From Deltaproteobacteria bacterium (GTDB lineage: Bacteria > Desulfobacterota > Desulfomonilia > UBA1062): 64,000 nucleotides of DNA. Of the stretch, positions 26,616-34,907 are shown piece by piece. A model generated the notes under the pieces. It was not told where the DNA came from and made no database searches. It saw only the letters and a list, made by a program, of their open reading frames with translations. A program made the translations under genes and the position numbers. Location of the stretch: the NCBI GenBank assembly GCA_029552245.1, contig JAKPDW010000001.1, forward strand, positions 29,763 to 93,762. Reading direction: 5' to 3'. Numbering within the stretch: position 1 is the first letter of the stretch; each line of letters begins with the position of its first letter.

Positions 26616-27626
26616 CTAGGAAAAGGCCCTCCTGAAGGACGAGAGCATGGTCCGTATCTGGGCGTTGTACCAGACGTTCAGCGCCTGGTCCCACTGGAGG
26701 TCGGGCCCCACGCAGGTCTTGGTCATGCGCACCCACCCGGGCACGCCGAAGTGCCTGGCCAGGGACTCCAGGACATGGGTCCAGATGCGCTCCTGCTCCT
26801 TTGACCCCATGAGCCGGAATCCCAGCTCGTAGACCGGGTCGTTGGCCCGGGCGAAGCCCCTCACCTGTGCCACGGTGCAGCCGTCGGCCTCGTACGCGGT
26901 GAAGCTCACCCAGCCGGACTCGGGGTGCCCCTGGGGGGTCATGAAGGTGAAGGACCCGCTGTCCGCATACACCACCCACACGCCGGTGCTGATGAGCCCC
27001 ACAGGGGTGTGGGCGTTGATGAGCACCACCTCTCCCGGGGCGATGCCCCTGCTTGAAGGGAAGAAGCGGTTCTGGGGCGGCTGCAGGCTGGGGAAGTTGT
27101 CCTTCAGGGCCTGCACGACCTCGGGAGGGGTGGCGGCGGACCCGGTGAGCCTCACCCGGTAGGTCTTCTCCCAGAGCTGGCCGAAACCCTGCACCGGGCC
27201 CACCACGCCGAGCCCGTCGACGTTGAGGTTCACCGCGGTCTCGGGTACTTCCGACAGGGATATCCTCTCGATGGGCCTGGCCCAGGCGGCAAGGCGTGCC
27301 TTGTCGTAGGCCACCTGAGACTTCGCGGCCCGGGGCGCAAAGGCCTCCACGGTCCTGGTGGCCCGGAAGACATCCATGAGCTCCGGCCCCACCCCGACGG
27401 CCGTTATCTTCCTCCCCTGGGCGCCTGCGCGGAGCCTGAGCTTGATGAGTTCGTTCATCCCGGAGACGTCGATGTGCTCGATGCCCGCGCAGTCCAGCTC
27501 GATGCCGGGGACCACGGCGGCCGCGGCATACGCGTCTCCCAGCGCTGTCGAGGCCGAGTCCGTAATGGTCCCGTTCAGGACGATGCGCCCCCTTTCCCCT
27601 CCGACATGGAACGATCCATCCGTCAT
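26616..27626 (-). CDS. STAS domain fused to a DUF1990-like domain
   Basis: Residues ~8-110 of 336 resemble an anti-sigma-antagonist STAS domain (GRIVLNGTITDS, IELDCAGIEHIDVSGMNELI). The C-terminal ~170 residues resemble DUF1990, an SRPBCC-like lipid-pocket family (VWVVYADSGSFTFMTP, GHPESGWVSFTAYE). STAS domains bind lipids or partner kinases, so a lipid-related sensor or scaffold is possible. I know no standard name for this fusion. ATG 27626 follows GGAGGAG; the longer frame to 27716 is not protein-like. It is coupled to the FAD gene (stop TAG, 3-base gap). Confidence 0.65.
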   Translation of the reverse strand: MTDGSFHVGGERGRIVLNGTITDSASTALGDAYAAAAVVPGIELDCAGIEHIDVSGMNELIKLRLRAGAQGRKITAVGVGPELMDVFRATRTVEAFAPRAAKSQVAYDKARLAAWARPIERISLSEVPETAVNLNVDGLGVVGPVQGFGQLWEKTYRVRLTGSAATPPEVVQALKDNFPSLQPPQNRFFPSSRGIAPGEVVLINAHTPVGLISTGVWVVYADSGSFTFMTPQGHPESGWVSFTAYEADGCTVAQVRGFARANDPVYELGFRLMGSKEQERIWTHVLESLARHFGVPGWVRMTKTCVGPDLQWDQALNVWYNAQIRTMLSSFRRAFS

Positions 27627-27688
27627 GGTACTCCTCCTGTTCATGGAGAGAACGTATATCGGGCCGTTCGTCCGGCCAGGCCCCACCA

Positions 27689-27859
27689 CTATAGGGCTTC
27701 TGTGCCCCCGAGACAACCGCCCCGTTGTGCCTGCGCCCCCGATGCCGCCCCCTGCGATGCGCCTTCGCCGATGGTGACGATCCCCAGGTTGAAGGACTTG
27801 CCGCCCACCCGGCGGACACCCGCTTTAGCGACGGCCTGCAATGGGATGACGAGGTTCAT
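27689..27859 (-). pseudogene. Truncated PEP-synthase-like N-terminus
   Basis: The 56-codon frame begins MNLVIPLQAVAKAGVRR followed by VGGKSFNLG, the typical opening of the pyruvate-phosphate dikinase/PEP synthase ATP-binding domain. It then loses similarity and stops at TAG 27689. Its ATG overlaps the PNPOx stop (ATGA), so it was once translationally coupled in this operon. Only ~60 bases separate it from the next gene, so the other several hundred codons have been deleted. It could still be a short expressed peptide. Confidence 0.55.
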
Positions 27860-28335
27860 TCCTTCAGCTTGAGCACCATGACGTGCTGGAACCGGCTCAC
27901 CACGTAGTACCTGTCCACCTCCACGCGCATGAGGGCGCAGGCGGGAGACATGACGAAGTCCTCCAGGTGGGGGTGCTTTGCCAGGTGGACCTTGAGCAGC
28001 GCGTCCCTGGCAGGGCCCATGGCCTCGGCGGCGATCCCGGTGGCAGTCACCGCCATGGCCTCGTGGAAGTCGGACACCTTGTTGCTCCGGTTGTCGATGA
28101 GCATGGAGACCCGCGGTTCCGAGCCGATGTTCGAGAATTTCCGCGTGGCCCGGGTGGTGGCGAAGACGAGGTATCTCAGGTCGTCCGAGGAAGAGAACGC
28201 CACCAGGTTGCAGTAGGGCTGGCCGTGATCGCTCGTGGACAGGACGGCGAGCCCCTGGCTCGCGAACAGTGCCTTGAGTTGGAGCGTGAGCTGCCGGTGA
28301 TCCACGACCTTGACCTCTCTGGCCCCGAAATCCAT
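27856..28335 (-). CDS. Pyridoxamine-5'-phosphate-oxidase-fold flavoprotein
   Basis: The 159-residue split-barrel protein shows LAVLSTSDHGQPYCNLVAF, DLRYLVFATTRATRKFSN and VSMLIDNRSN. It binds FMN or a related flavin/F420-like cofactor; general-stress and heme-oxygenase-like relatives share the fold. It is not PdxH, lacking that C-terminal signature. ATG 28335 follows GGAAGGAGG. It is the first gene of the five-gene islet operon. Confidence 0.85.
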   Translation of the reverse strand: MDFGAREVKVVDHRQLTLQLKALFASQGLAVLSTSDHGQPYCNLVAFSSSDDLRYLVFATTRATRKFSNIGSEPRVSMLIDNRSNKVSDFHEAMAVTATGIAAEAMGPARDALLKVHLAKHPHLEDFVMSPACALMRVEVDRYYVVSRFQHVMVLKLKE

Positions 28336-28812
28336 GGCCCCTCCTTCCTGATGGGAAACACGCCGACAGGACGCCGGGGCGCGTGTACGGCCTTGTATCC
28401 AAAAATAACGGCCGTTCAGGGACAGTCAATGCATCCCGGGGGATGTGTCAAGACTCGTTCGGCTCGAGCTGAAAGGGGGCATTCGTGAAGAGCCCGGACA
28501 CGCTCGGGACCGCCCCTGCCGAGGCTCGATCAAGACGATGCGATGACAAGACCCTTCCAGATGATGGTGTCTTGCTCTGTGACACGCCCGGATAGACTTT
28601 TCTCTTTTGATGTACAGCAGCAAAGTGTCCACCAGCTTTTCCTTCTGCGGTCGGACACGCCTGGATGGACCTTTCTCGGCCCCCGGCCGTCGGATCGCCG
28701 CGCGCGTATCGGGGGAGGGCGCGAGGAGCAGTCGAAGCACGGTTCGCCCCTAGGTGCAGGCACCGCATCCCCCGCGCCTTGCGCAAGGTCGTCCCCACTC
28801 GCCCCGGGGGGC
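28336..28812. other. Intergenic region containing the right-hand islet repeat
   Basis: Besides the repeats at 28446-28500 it carries CGCTCGGGACCG (near 28501), also found near 24207 on the other side of the islet. No gene is supported. Confidence 0.45.
28463..28500 (+). repeat. 38-bp direct repeat, right end of islet
   Basis: It pairs with 24490-24527 (5 mismatches). It is immediately preceded by TGTCAAGACTCGTTCGG (28446-28462), an exact copy of 24227-24243. Confidence 0.65.
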
Positions 28813-29496
28813 CTACCCTCTTGCCGGCTCCATGCACTCCGGCGAGTCGAAGGCGGGGTCGTTCATGCGCATCGAGACGGCGAAGGCCTCCATGAGGTCC
28901 TGGGGGTAGGGGGCGAGCACCCCTTTGAGCGCTGCAGGGTCTGACGCCCCCACGGCCAGCCAGAGGGGATAGGACTCCGGCCGAAGGATCGCGGGCATCC
29001 GGTCGTGAATGGTCGAGACGAGGCCGTTCGCCTCGGTGGTCACGATGGTGCACGAACGCACGGACTCGTTCGTGGTCCTGTCCGTCCATTCGTCCCAGAG
29101 ACCCGCCATGGCGAAGGGCTGCCGGTCCCTCATGCGCACGAGGTAGGGCGTCTTCGGCTTGCTCTTTTTGTCCCACTCGTAGAAGCCGTCCGCGAAGATC
29201 ATGCACCTGCGCCTCCTGAACGGCTCCCTGAAGGAGGGCCTCGTCTCGAGGGTCTCGGCCCTGGCGTTTATGAGCGCCTTGGATTGCGACCCGTCTTTCG
29301 TCCAGAACGGGATCAGCCCCCACCTGAGGAGGGCGATCCTGGGAGGTCTCGTGTTCAGGACCGCCAGCACCTCCCGCGTGGGCGCCACGTTGTAGCTCGG
29401 CCTGAAAGACTCGCTGACGCCCGGCTCCACCTCAGCCTCGCCGATGTATGCCCTCACCCTCTGGGGGTTCGCGATCTGGATGAACCTGCCGCACAT
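28813..29496 (-). CDS. SOS-response-associated peptidase, HMCES/YedK family
   Basis: This 227-residue protein covalently traps abasic sites in single-stranded DNA through Cys2 (MCGRF). Other active-site elements are the NVAP loop, INARAET, FYEW and HDRMPAIL. Length and motifs are complete. It is divergent from the START gene, with the intervening ~115 bases carrying the promoters. No SOS box was recognised. Confidence 0.93.
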   Translation of the reverse strand: MCGRFIQIANPQRVRAYIGEAEVEPGVSESFRPSYNVAPTREVLAVLNTRPPRIALLRWGLIPFWTKDGSQSKALINARAETLETRPSFREPFRRRRCMIFADGFYEWDKKSKPKTPYLVRMRDRQPFAMAGLWDEWTDRTTNESVRSCTIVTTEANGLVSTIHDRMPAILRPESYPLWLAVGASDPAALKGVLAPYPQDLMEAFAVSMRMNDPAFDSPECMEPARG

Positions 29497-29539
29497 GGGT
29501 GCATTGTATCCCCTACGCGTCCGGAAATCCACGATGCTC

Positions 29540-29569
29540 TTTACCAGGGGGCTCGGCTCCTGATAGAAT
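29540..29569 (+). promoter_or_regulatory. Possible sigma70 promoter of the START gene
   Basis: TTTACC and TAGAAT are separated by 18 bases, about 44 bases before GTG 29613. Confidence 0.35.
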
Positions 29570-29612
29570 GAACAGCGCTCAGAAAACAATGACAGCTTTC
29601 GGAGGGGGGAGC

Positions 29613-30266
29613 GTGAAAGCCAGGTTGGTGTCTTTTCTGTTTGTGGTCGCGGTGGTGTTGCCGGCGGCACTCCATGCCGAGGAACCGTGGAAACTCGCCA
29701 AGGACGAGGCCGGGATCAAGGTCTACACGCGCTCCGTGCCGGGATCCTCGGCCAACGAGTTCAAGGGCGTGGCCGACGTCGACGCCCCGCTGGATGTGGT
29801 CATCGAGGTGTTCAAGGACATCCCGTCCTACCCCAAGTGGTACGGCTTCTGCAAGGAGATCAGGCAGCTCAAGCAGGAAGGCGAGTTCCACAGGGTCATC
29901 TACTTCGTGCTCGAGACCATGGGACCTGTCAAGGACAGGGACATGGTGGTGGACGTGATGGAGGCGAGGGACATGAAGGCGCGGAAGTCCACCATCACGA
30001 TGAGGGCCTTCAAGGAGGACTACGTGCCCCGCAACCCCGTCTACGTCCGCATGACCGAGATGGAAGGCTCGTGCGTGCTCACCCAGGTGGGGGACCAGAC
30101 GACCAACGTGGTCTACACCGTCAAGGCCGACCCAGCAGGCTACATACCCGCCTTCATATCGAACATGATCCAGAAGGAACAGCCTTTCCTGACCCTCAAG
30201 GGGCTGAAAGAGATGGTCAAGAAGGACCTCTACCGCGAACGGGCCGCTGCCGCCCCGAAGGGTTGA
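29613..30266 (+). CDS. Exported START/SRPBCC-domain protein
   Basis: The 217-residue protein has a signal peptide (VKARLVSFLFVVAVVLPAAL, cleavage near HAEE). A START-like lipid-binding domain follows (EPWKLAKDEAGIKVYTRSV, VFKDIPSYPKWYGFCKE, PVKDRDMVV). It is probably a periplasmic or outer-membrane-associated hydrophobic-ligand carrier. GTG 29613 is chosen because GGAGGGGGG precedes it and it gives a clean signal peptide. The Nudix gene follows 39 bases downstream. Confidence 0.85.
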   Translation: MKARLVSFLFVVAVVLPAALHAEEPWKLAKDEAGIKVYTRSVPGSSANEFKGVADVDAPLDVVIEVFKDIPSYPKWYGFCKEIRQLKQEGEFHRVIYFVLETMGPVKDRDMVVDVMEARDMKARKSTITMRAFKEDYVPRNPVYVRMTEMEGSCVLTQVGDQTTNVVYTVKADPAGYIPAFISNMIQKEQPFLTLKGLKEMVKKDLYRERAAAAPKG

Positions 30267-30305
30267 CCCTGGACGCACGTACACGAGAGAAGGCGTGAGG
30301 GTTGC

Positions 30306-30860
30306 ATGTCAAGGCCGGCCACAGGACCCCCCTCGCCCCAGGCGGCCATCAGGCGCTGCCCGTCCTGCGGGTCGGGCGACGTCCAGTCCCTGGCTGACCG
30401 ATCGGTGCGGTGCAGGAAGTGCTCCTTCGTGCTCTTCTTCAGCGTGGTCTCGGCCGTCGCCGCGCTCATCGAGGACGACATAGGCAGGGTGCTCCTCGTT
30501 GAGAGGGGCCGCGATCCCCAAAAGGGCGCTCTGGACCTGCCTGGCGGGTTCGTGGACTACGGGGAGTCCGCCGAGGACGCGATCGTGAGGGAGGTGTCCG
30601 AGGAGCTGAACCTCGAGATCGTGCGGGGTTCCCTGCGCTACCTGGGGTCGTTCCCCAACACCTACGAATACCTCGGGGTCGCCTACCGGACGCTCGACCT
30701 CGCGTTCACCTGCACGGTGGAGACCTTCTCGTCCCAAAGGTTCTCCGACGAGATCGCCTCGGCTACGTTCTTCTTTCCTCGCGAGATCCCCTTCGCACGT
30801 GTCGGGTTCTCCTCGATCCAAAACATCCTCCATGCGTACGTTGGTGGAAGGGGCAGGTGA
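30306..30860 (+). CDS. Nudix hydrolase with N-terminal zinc ribbon
   Basis: The 184-residue protein has a zinc ribbon CPSC...CRKC at residues ~18-40, like NudC/ADP-ribose pyrophosphatases. A complete Nudix box follows: GGFVDYGESAEDAIVREVSE continuing into ELNLEI, with all essential Gly, Glu and Arg residues. It hydrolyses a nucleoside diphosphate derivative, probably NADH- or ADP-ribose-like. The exact substrate is unassigned. Confidence 0.88.
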   Translation: MSRPATGPPSPQAAIRRCPSCGSGDVQSLADRSVRCRKCSFVLFFSVVSAVAALIEDDIGRVLLVERGRDPQKGALDLPGGFVDYGESAEDAIVREVSEELNLEIVRGSLRYLGSFPNTYEYLGVAYRTLDLAFTCTVETFSSQRFSDEIASATFFFPREIPFARVGFSSIQNILHAYVGGRGR

Positions 30861-31099
30861 GGCTCAGCGCTTTTTCGTAAGACGCCCGGCGGCGGGAATG
30901 GGTGTGTATGGGGCCTGCCACGTACGCGCCGCTCCCTGAGCCCGGGGGTCACGGCCGTCACACCCCATGGCCTGTGCGCCATGGGTACCGTGGCCCGGGG
31001 CCGCGCTCCGTGGTGATATGCTGGAATCGCTCCTCTTGCAGTGATACCATGGGAGGAGCGTTGATCTTCCCTTGCATGGACAGGGAAAGGGGGGTTGCC

Positions 31100-31384
31100 A
31101 TGGCAAAGGATCCCGGCATCGGGTACCGGGTGATTGCGGAGGTCGTCTCGGTCAAGGGTTTCTGCTCCGCCGGGCACGAGCAGGGTCAAAGGTTCGAGGT
31201 GAGCTGCCATGACCCGGGTGGGCTGTGCGGCTTCTTCTACCACGACATCTTCCCGTCGCTGCAGTGCTTTCAGTTCGGCGGCTCCATGCCGTGGTGGGCG
31301 GGAGACGCGATAGAGCTCTCCTGCCCTGACGCGGACAATCTTGTCACCATACGCCTCGTCCGCTCGCCCAGGCAGAACCCGTGA
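31100..31384 (+). CDS. TIGR04076 family protein
   Basis: This small 94-residue protein matches a family of unknown function common in anaerobes. Recognisable segments are YRVIAEVVSVKGFCSAGH, LCGFFYHDIFPSL and FGGSMPWW. Four cysteines could bind metal. ATG 31100 follows AAAGGGGGG. No partner gene is suggested by context. Confidence 0.75.
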   Translation: MAKDPGIGYRVIAEVVSVKGFCSAGHEQGQRFEVSCHDPGGLCGFFYHDIFPSLQCFQFGGSMPWWAGDAIELSCPDADNLVTIRLVRSPRQNP

Positions 31385-31683
31385 CCGAAGGCCGGGTGGC
31401 CGGGGGATGTGCCCGATCGACCGTGACTGAGGCGATGAGCCGATACTCGGGGACAGGCCCCGGGCAGGGTATCGTGTCCGCCCGGGCGGGCGCGCCCGAT
31501 GGATGGCGCACGGCCGGGCGCTTCACGGCCCAGGGGCTTGAGCCGTCGGCCCAAGGCATGCATGCCCGGCCCACCCCCAGGGATGCGGGGATTGCCCGGG
31601 GCTGCAGGCGCTCTTCACGCCCCGTACGCCCCAGGTGATGCGGGTTTCCGAAGGGACCGCGCGCGGGGGCCCTGGAGGAGCCC
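31385..31683. other. Intergenic region without recognised feature
   Basis: It separates the convergent TIGR04076 and hybrid-kinase genes. It is GC-rich with short imperfect inverted repeats; no U-tract terminator was seen. Confidence 0.3.
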
Positions 31684-34209
31684 TCAGGCCGCGGTGCCCT
31701 GGTCGGCTCTCTCCAGCACCTGCCTCACCTTGAGAGAGAGATCCGCGAGGGTGAAGGGCTTCTGGATGAACCCGTCGCACCCGTGATCCATGAGTTCCTG
31801 CGCGTGCGAATCCAGGCTGTAGCCGCTCGCGAGGAGGACCTTCGCGGCAGGGTCCATGCGGCGCAGCATGGCGAAGGTCTCCTTGCCGCCCATCTCCGGC
31901 ATGATCATGTCGAGGATCACCAGCGAGACCGAGCCCCGGTGCTGCTCGAAGAGCGTGAGCCCCTCCTTTCCCCCGGACGCGGTGATGACCCTGTATCCCA
32001 GGGACTCGAGCATGCGCTTGCCCACGTCGCGTATCATCGCCTCGTCGTCGATGAGGAGGATGGTCTCGTCGCCCTTCCTGAGCTCTGTTGCGGCCTGGAT
32101 TTCGTCGGTGGGCGCCTTGTCGGATGCCGGCAGGTATACCATGAAGGCCGAGCCCTTGCCCTTCTCGCTGGCGACCTCCAGGAAGCCGCCGTGGTTCCTC
32201 ACGATGCCGTAGACGGAGGCGAGCCCCAGGCCCGTGCCCCTCGACCTCTCCTTTGTGGTGAAGAACGGGTCGAAGATGTGTGACAACGTGCTCTCGTCCA
32301 TCCCTTCGCCGGTGTCCCTCACGGTCATCCTGACGTACCTTCCCGGCCTTGGGCATGCCTGCGGGGCATTCTCCTCCCCTATCTCCACGTTCTCGAGCGA
32401 GAGGAAGATGTCCCCTCCCTCGGGCATCGCCTGCCATGCGTTCATGTAGAGGTTGAGGAGCACCTGCTCCATCTGTGCGCGGTCCACCTCCACGCTCCAC
32501 AGGCCTTCCGCGCAGTCGAAGTGGATGGTCACCTCCTTCCTGGTCCTGCCGAAGAGCTCCGAGCTCTTCTTGAGCAGGGTTCCCAGGTGCGTGGGCCTCG
32601 TCTCGTACCTGCCCCCCCTCGCGAACCCGAGGAGCTGCCTGGTGAGGTCCGAGCCTCGCCGCACGTATTCCTCGACGTTTTTCAAACGCTCCGCCCTGGG
32701 GTCGTTTTCCGGCATGCCCATCCGCACCAGCGAGACGTTTCCGAGGATCCCCGCGAGGATGTTGTTGAAGTCGTGCGCCACCCCTCCCGCGAGCGTGCCC
32801 AGGGACTCGAGCCGCTGGGTCTGCGCGAGCGCGGCCTCGAGCCTGGCGCGTTCCTCCTGGCTGCGCCTGCGCTCGGTGATGTCCCTCGTGATGCCGAGGA
32901 ATCCCGTCAGTTTCCCGTTCTTGTCCCTCAGCGGCGAAAAGGTCGTCTCCGTCCAGACGGTGGACCCGTCCTTGCGATACTCCTCGAGCTCGAGCGTGCG
33001 GGTCCTCCACTTCGGGGCGTTCCCGGATTCCTCGAGCGCGAGTTCCTCACCGTAGACCGCCATCGCCGTCTTCAGCGATTCCGGGGTGAGCGCGTCTTTC
33101 ACCGACTGTGTCATGGCCTCGTGGACCTCGATGCCCCTGAGCCTCTTGACCGAGGGGCTTACGTAGGTGAAGCGGAGCTCGGTGTCCATGGTGAAGATGA
33201 CGTCGCTCGCGTTGTCCGCGAGCAGGCGGTAGAGCTCCTCGCTCGCCCTGATGGCCTCCTCGACCCTGGCTCGCTCCCTGATCTCTTCTTGGAGCCGTTC
33301 GTTCGTCTCCGAGAGCTCCCTGGTCCTGAGCGTCACCTGGCGCCTGAGCGCGAGGCTGAAGCCGGTCACGGCGAAGAGCAGCAGCGCCAGCATGCCGAGG
33401 CCGGGCAAGACGTACCGGAGGTATCGAGGCACGGGGACCCTGTAGCCCGACCACTTCTTCTCGATGGCTTGGCGCTCCTCGTCGGTGATCGAGGCGAACC
33501 CTCGTTCCACGATCGCGAGCAGCCGGGTGTTCCCCTTGGCAACGGCGCGGTGGAACTCGCCAGAGTAGAGCGGGTCGGTGTAATGGAACTGGTCGAGGAT
33601 GTCGTACTTGTTCAGGAAGAAGAAGGCAGGCGGCTCGTCGATGCAGAAGACCCTGATCCTGCCCATGGCCGCGTCCTTCACGATCGCCTCGTAGCTGTCG
33701 TATTCCACGAGGCCCTTCTCGATGCCGTGAGACTTGAACACGTCTATGCAGGCATCCCCCCGCTTGACGCCTATCCTGAACCCGAGGAGGGAGCCCACGC
33801 CGCTGATGCCCGAAAGGGTCCTGTGGAAGAAGACGGGGACGTTGATGGTGGCGTACGGCTTCGAGTAGTCGTAGATGCGCGAGCGTGCCTCGGTGAAGAA
33901 GATCGTGTCGATGACGTCCGCCCCCCCGCTCTTCATGGTGTCCAGGGCGTGCGACCAGTCCATGGCGAGCAGCACGACGCGGATCCCCGTCTTCTGTTCC
34001 CAGAGCCTCCACAAATCGACGAGGATGCCCTGGATCTGGCCCTTGTCGTTCCTGAAGATGTAGGGCGGGTAGTTGTCGTCGATGGCCACCCTGATCAGCC
34101 TGGGTGCGCCCTCGTCCGGGTTCGCCGCGTGGAGCGGTGGCGGCTGTACCCAGCTCGCGAGCAGGGCTGCCGCTACGGCGAGGGCGACCATGAGGCTCTT
34201 GCATGCCAC
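31684..34209 (-). CDS. Hybrid sensor kinase: solute-binding sensor, PAS, kinase, receiver
   Basis: The protein has a signal/membrane start and a periplasmic SBP_bac_3-like domain (IRVAIDDNYPPYIF, ALDTMKSGGADVIDTIFFTEA). A membrane helix (LRYVLPGLGMLALLLFAVTG) follows, then a coiled coil, a PAS domain, a kinase with VAHDFNN, a GHKL ATPase (DTGEGMD, GTGLGL) and a C-terminal receiver (LVILDMIMPEMGG, QKPFT). It senses an extracellular small molecule and phosphorylates its own receiver; the output partner is unknown. GTG 34209 gives a good signal peptide. The longer start at 34275 would put the ATG almost at the transcription start predicted from the promoter. Length is 841 residues. Confidence 0.88.
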   Translation of the reverse strand: MACKSLMVALAVAAALLASWVQPPPLHAANPDEGAPRLIRVAIDDNYPPYIFRNDKGQIQGILVDLWRLWEQKTGIRVVLLAMDWSHALDTMKSGGADVIDTIFFTEARSRIYDYSKPYATINVPVFFHRTLSGISGVGSLLGFRIGVKRGDACIDVFKSHGIEKGLVEYDSYEAIVKDAAMGRIRVFCIDEPPAFFFLNKYDILDQFHYTDPLYSGEFHRAVAKGNTRLLAIVERGFASITDEERQAIEKKWSGYRVPVPRYLRYVLPGLGMLALLLFAVTGFSLALRRQVTLRTRELSETNERLQEEIRERARVEEAIRASEELYRLLADNASDVIFTMDTELRFTYVSPSVKRLRGIEVHEAMTQSVKDALTPESLKTAMAVYGEELALEESGNAPKWRTRTLELEEYRKDGSTVWTETTFSPLRDKNGKLTGFLGITRDITERRRSQEERARLEAALAQTQRLESLGTLAGGVAHDFNNILAGILGNVSLVRMGMPENDPRAERLKNVEEYVRRGSDLTRQLLGFARGGRYETRPTHLGTLLKKSSELFGRTRKEVTIHFDCAEGLWSVEVDRAQMEQVLLNLYMNAWQAMPEGGDIFLSLENVEIGEENAPQACPRPGRYVRMTVRDTGEGMDESTLSHIFDPFFTTKERSRGTGLGLASVYGIVRNHGGFLEVASEKGKGSAFMVYLPASDKAPTDEIQAATELRKGDETILLIDDEAMIRDVGKRMLESLGYRVITASGGKEGLTLFEQHRGSVSLVILDMIMPEMGGKETFAMLRRMDPAAKVLLASGYSLDSHAQELMDHGCDGFIQKPFTLADLSLKVRQVLERADQGTAA

Positions 34210-34282
34210 GCCTGCCCTCGGCGCAGACCACCGGCGACGCGGTCGGTCTTCCCCCCCTCTCAGGATGATCCCCATACCGACA

Positions 34283-34310
34283 AATATATTCCGGTTTCTC
34301 GAGAGGTCAA
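34283..34310 (-). promoter_or_regulatory. Sigma70-type promoter of the hybrid kinase gene
   Basis: On the minus strand TTGACC and TATATT are separated by 16 bases. The expected start of transcription is near 34276, which argues for translation from GTG 34209 unless the message is leaderless. Confidence 0.55.
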
Positions 34311-34832
34311 GGTGTGGGCCGGGCCAGGGCCGCAGGCCATGTCGGAGGGGACCGGGGCCGGCCTATGGAACGCCCCCTCGTTTCTCCCCTGGAGTCTTCC
34401 TGTGGGGAGATCCCCCTTCGGCTACGCCTCCTGGGATGGAGCGCCGCCTTTTTCTCCTCATGACGGTGCGTGTCCACGGTACGGCACCCGGGTTTCCCGG
34501 AAGCGAGACGACCAGGGGAGGGAGGCCGTTCGATGGCCGAGCGAGGTCCGAAACTCCGGCGGTATGCTCCGGCGACGAGGACCGGCAAGGGGTGGGGGAT
34601 GCGTGTCGGGGTGACCAGCGGTGCCGCCTGCGATGGGGTGCGCGAGGAAAAAGACCTGGAAGACGGGTCTCGTGGGTGCCTAGAGGTACCGAAGTCGCCA
34701 AAACACCGCGGGATGAGCCCCGCGACCCCCCTCGTGAGGCTGCGGTGAGGTGCGCTCGGACGTCCCCGGTGGGGGCGTGAGGAGGGGGGAAGGGGTGGGC
34801 GTGGTACCGGGGACGCCGCGCGTGAAAGCCCC
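34311..34832. other. Divergent intergenic region without recognised gene
   Basis: About 520 bases between the kinase promoter and the flavoenzyme promoter. Open frames here are Pro/Arg/Gly-rich and unconvincing. Confidence 0.35.
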
Positions 34833-34860
34833 TGGACCCTTCGGCCCCATGGTGTATAAT
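34833..34860 (+). promoter_or_regulatory. Sigma70-type promoter of the selenoflavoenzyme gene
   Basis: A perfect TATAAT at 34855-34860 with TGGACC 16 bases upstream, 47 bases before ATG 34908. Confidence 0.6.
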
Positions 34861-34907
34861 AGAGGGTGCGGTTGCGGCAAGACTCCACAGTGGATCGGAG
34901 GGATGCC

